The position numbers were made by a program, and so were the translations under genes. From NCBI RefSeq assembly GCF_034058155.1, contig NZ_CP139148.1, positions 4,712,001 to 4,776,000 of the forward strand: a DNA stretch of 64,000 bases. Direction: 5' to 3'. The notes under the pieces were generated by a model. It had not been told where the DNA came from. It made no database searches and saw only the letters and a program-made list of their open reading frames with translations. Of the stretch, positions 35,631 through 43,585 are shown piece by piece; within the stretch, counting starts at the first letter, position 1; each line of letters starts with the position of its first letter. The stretch is from Flavobacterium sp. KACC 22761. GTDB taxonomy: Bacteria; Bacteroidota; Bacteroidia; Flavobacteriales; Flavobacteriaceae.

Positions 35631-38125
35631 GATTTTTGTCTTCTAAAATATTTTACTACTTCAAACCACAACACTGAAACTGAACCTATCAAAATGCATA
35701 AAATAAAATGAAAAAGCGTGATGCGTTCAAAATTAAAAAGAGATCGCATAAAAGGGATTGTCAATAACATTGCCACCACAAGTACTGTAATACTAATTAT
35801 AATTGGAATCAGATTATTTTTATATTGTAATGTTGTTGATAAGGAATAATAAAAAGATCGGTTTACGAGTGTCAAGACGACGTTAGCCGTAATCAAAGTG
35901 AGAAAAACCATCGTACGGGTTAAATCCTCATTCCATTGATTATGTACCGAATACTGATAAACAAACAGCAATCCCAATGTTATGGCAATTCCCTGAAAAA
36001 TACTTATTGTAAGTTCTTTTACATTAAAAAATGTCGAAGTTAAGGTTCTTGGCCCTCTTTTCATTATATATGCTTCTGCAGGTTCGTTCTCATATATTAT
36101 TGAGCAGGTTGGTCCCATAATAAGCTCTAGCAAAATAACATGAAGAGGACTGAATATATTAGGATAAATCCATCCTAAAACAAGTGGAAGAAAAACAATC
36201 AGGATTATTGGGATATGTATGGATATAATATACTGAACAGCCTTTTTAAAATTAGTATAAATTTTCCTGCCCATCGCTACAGCATCGACCATTTTTGAAA
36301 GATCATCTTCCGCCAAAATAAGCGATGCGGCATCTTTAGCAATTACCGTACCTTTTTTTCCCATAGCAATACCGATATGAGCTGCCTTGAGCGAAGGTCC
36401 ATCATTTACACCATCTCCAGTCATGGCGACAATTTGTCCAGAAGCTTTCAAGGCATTTACTATCCTAAGTTTGGCATCAGGAAACATTCGGCTAAAAATA
36501 TTAACATCCATGACCTTGTCCTGCAATTCTGAATCGCTCATCTGCATGAGTTCTTCTCCTGTGATAGCTTTATCAAAACCTTCAAAACCAATTTCTCTTG
36601 CTATTGCATTTGTAGTAATGGCATTGTCGCCGGTAATAATTTTAACGGCTATTCCCGCTTTGTAAAAAGACTGCAATACCTGCGTAATATTATCCTTAGG
36701 CGGATCATAAAATGCGACCAAACCTTTAAAAACAAAAGGAATTTCCTGCTGCATTTTAGGGTAATCGGTGCCTTCCCAATTTCCAAGTGCAACTCCTAAT
36801 ATCCTATAACCATTGCGTGCAAGCTTATTCATCCCTTCTATTGCTTTTTCTCTTTCTTCTCCTAAAAGATTACAAACTTCAAAAATAGCTTCGGGAGCTC
36901 CCTTTGCCGCAATAATCCGATTGCCAACCTTATCTTCAAAAACATGAGTCATCATAGGAGGCTTGCCAGATAAGGGATATTCATGAATCATTTTAAAAAA
37001 AGTCCTAAGATCTTGAGAAGATTTTTGTTTATAAATGCTATGAATAGCAATTTCCATTGGGTCAAAAGCTATTGGTTCGCTTGCCCACATTGCAGTGGTT
37101 ATAAGTTCTTCCGATTCTTTTAATTCGGTAAACGTATTTACTCCAACTTCTAACCCAGAAGGCAAGTAAAGGCCTGCCAATTCCATTTTATTCTGCGTAA
37201 TGGTTCCTGTCTTATCTGTGCAAATAACTGTAGCGCTTCCCAGCGTTTCAACGGTTTTCATTTGTTTCACTACGATACCCATGTTCATAAGCCTTCGCGC
37301 TCCTAGAGCCATAAATGTTGTAAAAGCAACAGGGATTTCTTCGGGTAAAATACTCATAGCCAACGTAAGGGATATCAAAAGGCTTTCTAAAAAAACACCT
37401 ACTTTATAATAATTAAGTATCCAAATTAAAATGAATACCAATCCGCCTGCAAAAACCATTTTTTTTATAAAATCGGCTATTTGAATTTCCAATGGTGTTT
37501 TTTCTTCTGCAATAGACTCTAAACTGTGGCCAATTTTGCCTAATTGTGTTTGATTTCCAATTTTAGTTGCCTCAAAAATAGCCACTCCAGTAGCAACAGT
37601 CGTTCCTGAAAAAACGGTATTATCCTCGAGATTCTCGTTTTTAAAAACGGGCATAGACTCGCCGGTAAGTACAGATTCATTTATCGAAAAATCATTTGAG
37701 CGAACAAGAATGCCATCAGCCGGAACCAAAGCGCCTTCTTCAATAATAACCAAATCTCCCACAACAATATCCTGCGTTTTAATGCTTTTCTCTATTCCTT
37801 CACGAATAACTTTGCATAAAGGTTTAGTAAACTCCTGCAGTTTTAACAAAGCATTACGGCTTCTTTTTTCCTGATAAAGTGATATTGCAATAATCAATAA
37901 GATCGAGACTGCAAGAAATATGGCATCGCTATATTGTCTGTTAATAAAGTAAATTGCAGAAGCTACTAATAACAAAAGAACCATTGGTTCAGCAAAAATA
38001 CTTTTGATGAAGGCTAATATCCTGTTCTCTGTTTTAAGACTATAAGTATTGATGCCAAATTTTTTCCTCGACAAAATTACTTCATCACTATTTAGACCTT
38101 TTAATTCTTTTCCATCTTTTTCCAT
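35627..38125 (-). CDS. P-type cation-transporting ATPase (P2-like)
   Basis: An 832-aa membrane pump. Landmarks in order: actuator TGES at residues 154-157, the helix-4 motif SILPEEIPVAF at about 258-268, the phosphorylated Asp304 in CTDKTGTITQNKM, and the hinge MTGDGVNDGPSLKAAHIGIA. A PEE(I)P helix 4 and about ten membrane helices fit Ca2+/Mg2+-type (P2/P3) cation pumps rather than heavy-metal P1B pumps, which would have CPC and N-terminal metal domains. It converges on the metallo-beta-lactamase gene. The exact ion is not determined. Confidence 0.9.
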   Translation of the reverse strand: MEKDGKELKGLNSDEVILSRKKFGINTYSLKTENRILAFIKSIFAEPMVLLLLVASAIYFINRQYSDAIFLAVSILLIIAISLYQEKRSRNALLKLQEFTKPLCKVIREGIEKSIKTQDIVVGDLVIIEEGALVPADGILVRSNDFSINESVLTGESMPVFKNENLEDNTVFSGTTVATGVAIFEATKIGNQTQLGKIGHSLESIAEEKTPLEIQIADFIKKMVFAGGLVFILIWILNYYKVGVFLESLLISLTLAMSILPEEIPVAFTTFMALGARRLMNMGIVVKQMKTVETLGSATVICTDKTGTITQNKMELAGLYLPSGLEVGVNTFTELKESEELITTAMWASEPIAFDPMEIAIHSIYKQKSSQDLRTFFKMIHEYPLSGKPPMMTHVFEDKVGNRIIAAKGAPEAIFEVCNLLGEEREKAIEGMNKLARNGYRILGVALGNWEGTDYPKMQQEIPFVFKGLVAFYDPPKDNITQVLQSFYKAGIAVKIITGDNAITTNAIAREIGFEGFDKAITGEELMQMSDSELQDKVMDVNIFSRMFPDAKLRIVNALKASGQIVAMTGDGVNDGPSLKAAHIGIAMGKKGTVIAKDAASLILAEDDLSKMVDAVAMGRKIYTNFKKAVQYIISIHIPIILIVFLPLVLGWIYPNIFSPLHVILLELIMGPTCSIIYENEPAEAYIMKRGPRTLTSTFFNVKELTISIFQGIAITLGLLFVYQYSVHNQWNEDLTRTMVFLTLITANVVLTLVNRSFYYSLSTTLQYKNNLIPIIISITVLVVAMLLTIPFMRSLFNFERITLFHFILCILIGSVSVLWFEVVKYFRRQKS

Positions 38126-38604
38126 AGAATCTTTTTTAAAATGAAATTGATACTAGAGTGAATTTTGTCAAAATGTTTTTCATTGTAAATCCATTAAACA
38201 AAAATAAGAATTTACTTATGTAAAGTTTTCAAAAACTATTCTTTTCTTCTCACTATTCAAAAATTTTTTATTGAAATCCTATTAGACATATTCAGTATTT
38301 AATCCACCCAAATTAGTTAAATCTATGACAAAACAATATGATATTCATCACATTATAAGAATTAAATTTAATACAAACCATGACTATTATCATTTTAATT
38401 CTCTTCTTAATAAGGTAATTTTAGTAAAATTTTAAAAAAAAGTAATTGGAAAAATTTGAGATGATTTTTTAACCACTCCGATTCTGAATAAATAGTATAT
38501 CGCACCTAAAAACTGCTCCTCAATTTTATTCTGATATAAACTTCAAAACCAATACCAATAAAATTATTTGAAATCATGAAGCTGCAAACATAAATTTAAA
38601 AACC
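38126..38604. other. Divergent intergenic region, no gene seen
   Basis: A very AT-rich gap of 479 bases between the P-type ATPase (minus) and the stress protein (plus). It must hold both promoters. I found neither a convincing TAnnTTTG/TTTG pair nor an open frame worth calling. Confidence 0.6.
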
Positions 38605-39438
38605 ATGAAAAAGATACTTGTAACAACAGACTTATCAGACAACTCCAAAGTCGCTGTACGCTTTGCTATACAGCTTGCTACACAGGCAGAATATGAACTC
38701 ACATTTTTAAATGTAAGCACAGCACTTGTTATTGATCCATATTCGGAGGCGAGTTTTACAGATGTTCCAGCATCTAATCATGCCAAGCAAGTACAGCAAC
38801 TCATAAAATTTATAGAAACTTTGTATAGACAAACCAAAAAAAAGTCTCGCAATATTAATTTTATAGTAGAAAACAAAATAGATATAAATGAAGCTATATT
38901 AAGTTGTGCGAAAAGAATCAAGGCCGATTATATTTGTATGAGCACAAGAGGGGAAGGTTTAATGAATAAACTGTTAGGCAGTAGCACTTCAAAAGTTTTG
39001 CAAGATTCTCCTATTCCGGTTTTTGTTGTACCAAAATATTACAGAATGAAGTTTTTATCTTCTGTTTTATATCCTTCAGACTTAGAAAACATAAACACCG
39101 AGCTTCCCTTAATCAAAAAGTTCGCCAACGAATTTGGTGCTAACCTCAAAATATACCATTACGATTATTTTGCTCAGGAAAAGGAAATCATTGAAAAATG
39201 GAACAAAATAGCCAACAAATATAAATACGACAACATCGAATTCCATTTAAAGGAACTAAATCCTACAAAACCTTTATTGATTCACTTGCAAACAGCCATT
39301 TTAAAAATGAAGCCGTCTATAATAACAATGTTTGTCAAAAAAAAGAAAAATTGGTTTGAAAAACTGTTTCAGATTGCCACAACTTCAGAAAAAGGTTTTG
39401 ACACTAAAACACCCATGCTTGTATTTAGAAAACTGTAA
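38605..39438 (+). CDS. Universal stress protein, two tandem Usp domains
   Basis: A 277-aa protein. The first domain starts MKKILVTTDLSDNSKVAVRF and contains the nucleotide-loop region MSTRGEGLMNKLLGSSTSKV, with the Gly-rich turn and GSS of ATP-binding Usp proteins. The second domain (from about residue 150, FLSSVLYPSDLENINTELPL) is degenerate. Such proteins respond to starvation, low oxygen or stress. It is close to the nuclease, metallo-beta-lactamase and cation-pump genes, a grouping I recall from other Bacteroidota, so a shared stress regulon is likely. Confidence 0.88.
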   Translation: MKKILVTTDLSDNSKVAVRFAIQLATQAEYELTFLNVSTALVIDPYSEASFTDVPASNHAKQVQQLIKFIETLYRQTKKKSRNINFIVENKIDINEAILSCAKRIKADYICMSTRGEGLMNKLLGSSTSKVLQDSPIPVFVVPKYYRMKFLSSVLYPSDLENINTELPLIKKFANEFGANLKIYHYDYFAQEKEIIEKWNKIANKYKYDNIEFHLKELNPTKPLLIHLQTAILKMKPSIITMFVKKKKNWFEKLFQIATTSEKGFDTKTPMLVFRKL

Positions 39439-39596
39439 TTGAATAAACACCTTATAACTATTTTGACTAAATCAATTATCTAAATCTCATATTTTGAGTT
39501 CGTGTAAAATTCCCAGCACAGAAACTTATTTTTTTAATATTACCACATTGTCGTTTAGTTTTTCTTCTTGCAGACTTTTGTCTATTTGTTTGCTTT

Positions 39597-40622
39597 TTAC
39601 GCAGTAATAGACAATGCATTCAAATTAAACTTATACTCTTTCGGGCTACAATTAAATTTTTGTTTGAAGATTTTCGAGAAATAACTTCTACTGGTAAATC
39701 CTATGCAGTATACAATTTCAGAAATATTCAGGTCAGAGGTGCGCATTAAAATTTCGGCTTTTAAAACTCTCATGTGCGTGATGTAATCATTTACGGTTCT
39801 GTCGTGAATCATTTTAAATCCTTCTTGCAATTTGTTTGGGGACAAGCCTGATTTTTTGCTTAGCGATTTTATCGTAAATGGTTCTTCTGGACTTGATTTT
39901 ATAAATTCCGAAAGGTCTTTGATTTCTTCCATTTCTTTTAAAGTCAGGCAATTTGAATCTTTTAAAAAAGCATTTAAGTCGTCGCTATGTTGCTGGATTT
40001 CCATCGCCAAAATAATCTTCAAAATCCCTTCTTTCAATAAATTCCTCACAATTCCGGTTTGAGTTACGGCGTTGAGCTGTTCAATTTTATTTGCAATTTT
40101 TAAATTGTAGGATCCCATATAAAAGAAATTCTGCATCGCATTACTTTCAAAAAATGTTTCTTTCACTTTCTGGTTCAAAGAAGGCATTAAATAAGCCTGT
40201 TGGGTTTGAGTTCCAACAATAATCAAAGTCAGTCTTGTGCTAATGTCCTTTTCAAAAAATAAAATATTATCCTTATTTTGGTCAGATGCCAAAATCGCCG
40301 TCTGGAAAGTCTTAAATTTTCGTTCTTCGCCATCAATCCCAAAGCTATGCCTCAAACTTCCTTTTGAACAATACGCAAAATAAACAGGCGTTGACATCAC
40401 GTTCAAAAAATCCATTCGAACGGGAGTTGAAAACGTCATATCAAATTGGACATAAGAAATATTATCATTGAAAGAAGCTCCCGTAATTGTGCCGCGGGCA
40501 AAACTATTATTGATATCCAATTTATATTCATCAAAATCAAACGTTATTTTTCCGTCAAGATTAGCATTCAATTCCTCAAAAACGGTTTGAATTTGTTCTG
40601 TATGTATTGTAACTATTTTCAT
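39597..40622 (-). CDS. AraC-family regulator
   Basis: A 341-aa protein. The C-terminal domain has the two helix-turn-helix units: EEPFTIKSLSKKSGLSPNKL, then ISEIVYCIGFTSRSYFSKIF followed by CSPKEYKFN, as in AraC/XylS proteins. The N-terminal 200 residues are a divergent sensing domain without a recognised ligand pocket. It is transcribed away from the DNA glycosylase gene, with a 195-base gap. Confidence 0.9.
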   Translation of the reverse strand: MKIVTIHTEQIQTVFEELNANLDGKITFDFDEYKLDINNSFARGTITGASFNDNISYVQFDMTFSTPVRMDFLNVMSTPVYFAYCSKGSLRHSFGIDGEERKFKTFQTAILASDQNKDNILFFEKDISTRLTLIIVGTQTQQAYLMPSLNQKVKETFFESNAMQNFFYMGSYNLKIANKIEQLNAVTQTGIVRNLLKEGILKIILAMEIQQHSDDLNAFLKDSNCLTLKEMEEIKDLSEFIKSSPEEPFTIKSLSKKSGLSPNKLQEGFKMIHDRTVNDYITHMRVLKAEILMRTSDLNISEIVYCIGFTSRSYFSKIFKQKFNCSPKEYKFNLNALSITA

Positions 40623-40817
40623 TTTGCTTATATTTAGATTTGGTATTTCATTTCAGATATTGATCCTAAAACCTATTCATTACTGTTTTAAAATCCATAT
40701 TCCAAAGTTCGGTCAAGCCATCCCGAAAAATGTTATATAATTTTTCTGTTTTGTTTTATAATTACTTCGGAATGAAAATTTTAACTCAAACAAAAAATTT
40801 CTTAATTCAAAAAAAAA

Positions 40818-41312
40818 ATGAAAAGCTTTTCATTCGCTCCAATTTCAACAACTGATTCTGAGATTTTGATTCTCGGCACTATGCCAGGCACAAAATCATT
40901 AGAACTCAATCAATATTATGGACACAATCAAAACAATTTCTGGAAATTTATGTTTGTAATTTTGGGGGAAGATTTTTCAAACGATTATGAAGTCCGAAAA
41001 GTATTATTGCAAAAAAATAAAATTGCACTTTGGGATGTGCTTCAATATTGCGATCGAGTAGGAAGTTTGGACAGCGCGATCAAAAACGAAATAGCAAATG
41101 ATTTTGAAACCTTTTTAAAACAACATTCAAATATTAAAACCATTCTTTTTAACGGACAAAAAGCACATGCTTTTTTCAAAAAATACATTCAGTTAGAAAA
41201 AACATATCAGCTCGTCACACTTCCGTCCACAAGTCCTGCAAACGCAGGAAAAACATTCGATTCAAAATTATCCGAATGGAAAATTATTGCGGCATTAAAA
41301 GACAAGAGTTGA
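40818..41312 (+). CDS. DNA-deoxyinosine (hypoxanthine) glycosylase, UDG superfamily
   Basis: A 164-aa protein. The N-terminal motif SEILILGTMPGTKSL and the C-terminal LVTLPSTSPANAG match family 6 uracil-DNA-glycosylase-like enzymes that remove deaminated adenine (hypoxanthine). YYGHNQNNFWKFMF lies between them, the usual family segment. It starts base-excision repair in the cytosol. No repair genes are next to it. Confidence 0.85.
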   Translation: MKSFSFAPISTTDSEILILGTMPGTKSLELNQYYGHNQNNFWKFMFVILGEDFSNDYEVRKVLLQKNKIALWDVLQYCDRVGSLDSAIKNEIANDFETFLKQHSNIKTILFNGQKAHAFFKKYIQLEKTYQLVTLPSTSPANAGKTFDSKLSEWKIIAALKDKS

Positions 41313-41509
41313 AATCATATAACAAATTAAATTTAAAATATAACAAAAAGATTCCCTCGCACAGTAACTTTACCATCAAGAAATTAAAGCCACAATAGAA
41401 AAGAAAATAAGTAAAAAATGAAGGCTTTTTTCAATAAATAAGAATTACAAAACTGCAAAGTTTAAGAGTATAAAGGAAACATTGGTTATGTTAGTTTATT
41501 TTGAGAAAT

Positions 41510-41546
41510 AAAGCTATTCTAATTTTTAGAGTAGCTTTGTTTTTTT
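41510..41546 (+). terminator. Intrinsic terminator before the DUF6526 gene
   Basis: The stem AAAGCTATTCT (41510-41520) with AGAGTAGCTTT (41528-41538; one G-U pair) is followed by G and T's. The gap 41313-41568 holds nothing else I can call. Confidence 0.65.
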
Positions 41547-41568
41547 ATAAATACTTAAAAGAATAATT

Positions 41569-42003
41569 ATGAAAGTTCAAACTTATTACAATCATATCCG
41601 TTTTTACACCCCGCATCATTTTATATACTATCCTGTTCTACTAATTTTTCTAATCTGCAGCATTTATTTTGCCTGCACCACAAATGACGCCTTAATTTGG
41701 TCGTTTATCAGCGTTGGTTTTATATTTCTTTTTTGCTTGGCTTTCATGCTTCGCCAGCATTATGCGTTGCTATTGCAAAACCGAATCATTCGATTAGAAA
41801 TACGTTATCGTTATTTTACCCTGACCGGAAAAAGATTAGAAGAATTTGAGTACAAACTTACAGATGATCAGATTTTTGCACTTCGATTTGCGCCAGACAA
41901 TGAGTTTTTACCACTGCTCGAAGATGCTTTAAAAAACAATCTCACAGGCGACGCCATCAAAAAAGCAATTATTCATTGGAAAGGTGATTATAATAGAGTC
42001 TAG
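41569..42003 (+). CDS. DUF6526-like membrane protein
   Basis: A 144-aa protein with two membrane helices (FIYYPVLLIFLICSIYFACT and LIWSFISVGFIFLFCLAFML) and a cytosolic part with RQHYALLLQNRIIRLEIRYR and a C-terminal LRFAPDNEFLPLLEDALKNN. This matches a Bacteroidota family catalogued as DUF6526. No function is known. It stands alone between terminator and repeats. Confidence 0.75.
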   Translation: MKVQTYYNHIRFYTPHHFIYYPVLLIFLICSIYFACTTNDALIWSFISVGFIFLFCLAFMLRQHYALLLQNRIIRLEIRYRYFTLTGKRLEEFEYKLTDDQIFALRFAPDNEFLPLLEDALKNNLTGDAIKKAIIHWKGDYNRV

Positions 42004-42006
42004 ATT

Positions 42007-42108
42007 TAATTATTAATTATGAATTGTTAATTATGAATTTCTCTACATGTGTCACGTGAGCGTAGTCGAAGGCACACAATGCAATTCACAATTCATAATT
42101 AATAATTA
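42007..42108. repeat. Inverted repeat of AT-rich arms
   Basis: Perfect 21-base arms (TAATTATTAATTATGAATTG plus T at 42007-42027, complement at 42088-42108) surround GAGCGTAGTCGAAGG. It may double as a terminator for the DUF6526 gene. Confidence 0.65.
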
Positions 42109-42117
42109 ATAATTAAG

Positions 42118-42240
42118 ATCCGGGCGTGCCACCATCTCGATAAAAGGGCAACTCACTTTTGCGGTTATACGCCCTTTTATCGAGATGCTGTCGGGCTATC
42201 CATGCTACTTCGGTAGCTTATTCCTATCCCTCACGCAATG
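42118..42240. repeat. Dispersed structured intergenic element (CGGGCGTGCC type)
   Basis: GATCCGGGCGTGCC, then a perfect 16-bp stem (42134-42149 with 42171-42186), GTCGGGCTATCC, a GCTACTTCGGTAGC hairpin and TATCCCTCACGC. I recall this arrangement as a common intergenic repeat in Flavobacteriaceae; not checked. It lies 160 bases before the outer membrane protein gene. Confidence 0.55.
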
Positions 42241-42401
42241 CGTTTTCAAAAGATATTTTTTGAGTTTTCGTGCTTCGACTCACTATCAAACTGATAATCA
42301 ACAGAATTATCTAAACATTAAGCGACAAAAAATTAAATGAATGATTTTTTTTGTTAACTTTAAGTGTTAAAAATTTATCAAAAACTCTAAAATTAAATCT
42401 G

Positions 42402-43313
42402 ATGAAAAAATTAATTTGTTTTGTGATAGTTTGCCTTTCTGCTTTTTCGGCCACAGCACAAACAACCGCCGAAATTCCTCTCGACACTTTACCCGCCGTA
42501 CACAATAATGCCGATGAAGGTCAAAGTTATGACCCCGAAGATTTACCTTGGCATAATAGAAAATTCAAATTTACTGCTGGTGGTTTTTTCCCTGTAAACA
42601 ATACTGTGGTTAAAGTTGAAGGCAATAACGGAAATATAGGAACCGAAATTGATCTTGAAAATGACTTAGGATTTTCTAAATCAACAGCATCTTTCTTAGG
42701 AACATTTGACTGGCGAATCTCTCGAAGATCACGATTAGGTTTTGAGTATTTTGTATTGGACAGGACTGCAACCAAAACACTGCAAAAAGACATTAACTTT
42801 GGAGACAATACTTATGAAGTAAACGGAAGAGTACAAGGAACCTTTAATGTACAAATCATGCGAATTGCCTATGGTTATGCTATTTTATCCAAACCTAAAT
42901 ACCAAGCCGGTTTATTAGTTGGAGCGCATGTCCTTTTTGCAGATTTGGGCTTAAGATTAGAAGGAGACACACAGAGTATCGAAAAACATGATAGCTTTGA
43001 CTTTACTGCTCCGTTGCCTGATATTGGAATATGGGGAGAATTTGTTTTGGGAAGACGTTGGGGTTTATATGCTAACGTAAATTATCTTGCCGTAAAAATT
43101 AACGACACAGATGGCCGAATTATAAGCTACAATTTGTCGGTTTTATATAATGTTGCTAATAACTTTAGTCTTACTGCAGGTTATACCGGTTTAAACTTTA
43201 GAGTAGATACGGTTCAAGAACGTTTAAACGGTTTTCTAAAATGGGGCTATAACGGACCAACGATTACAGCTGTTTACACTTTTGGAAAACATGTTTCGAA
43301 TCTTAAAAAATAA
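42402..43313 (+). CDS. Outer membrane beta-barrel protein
   Basis: An exported protein of about 303 aa. I take the ATG at 42402, which begins the signal peptide MKKLICFVIVCLSAFSATAQ; the open frame extends 51 bases further up but without a signal sequence. The mature protein is a run of amphipathic beta strands with alternating aromatic residues and loops (RKFKFTAGGFFPVNNTVVKV, DWRISRRSRLGFEYFVLDRT) ending with TAVYTFGKHVSNLKK, the shape of small outer membrane barrels. No enzyme motif is seen. Role unknown. Confidence 0.75.
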   Translation: MKKLICFVIVCLSAFSATAQTTAEIPLDTLPAVHNNADEGQSYDPEDLPWHNRKFKFTAGGFFPVNNTVVKVEGNNGNIGTEIDLENDLGFSKSTASFLGTFDWRISRRSRLGFEYFVLDRTATKTLQKDINFGDNTYEVNGRVQGTFNVQIMRIAYGYAILSKPKYQAGLLVGAHVLFADLGLRLEGDTQSIEKHDSFDFTAPLPDIGIWGEFVLGRRWGLYANVNYLAVKINDTDGRIISYNLSVLYNVANNFSLTAGYTGLNFRVDTVQERLNGFLKWGYNGPTITAVYTFGKHVSNLKK

Positions 43314-43331
43314 AGCTACTAAGTTTTTTTT

Positions 43332-43446
43332 ACCGCAAAGCACACAAAGGATTACGCAAAGTTCGCAAAGTTTTTTACACAAAGCTTTGCGAACTTTGCG
43401 TTTATATTAAGTTAAGCATAAAACAAAACCTTGCGTTCTTTGCGGT
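43332..43446. repeat. Nested inverted repeat
   Basis: Inner 17-base arms (ACGCAAAGTTCGCAAAG at 43354-43370, complement at 43385-43401) sit inside outer arms ACCGCAAAG and CTTTGCGGT. The word is a variant of the CGCAAAGTCGC family found at 6896 and 18189. Confidence 0.65.
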
Positions 43447-43508
43447 TAAATTGTCAACATTAAACTTGAAACCTGAAACCTGAAACTTGAAACAAAAAAA
43501 CAAAAACA

Positions 43509-43538
43509 AGCCCGAAATCTTTAAAAAGAAATCGGGCT
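43509..43538 (-). terminator. Terminator of the PUL operon
   Basis: AGCCCGA pairs with TCGGGCT around an imperfect inner stem. On the minus strand the hairpin runs into a T-rich stretch, 48 bases after the GH97 stop codon. Confidence 0.7.
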
Positions 43539-43585
43539 CATCTGCTCAAACTTAACTTAACTAAAATAAACGAAAACTAATTCAA

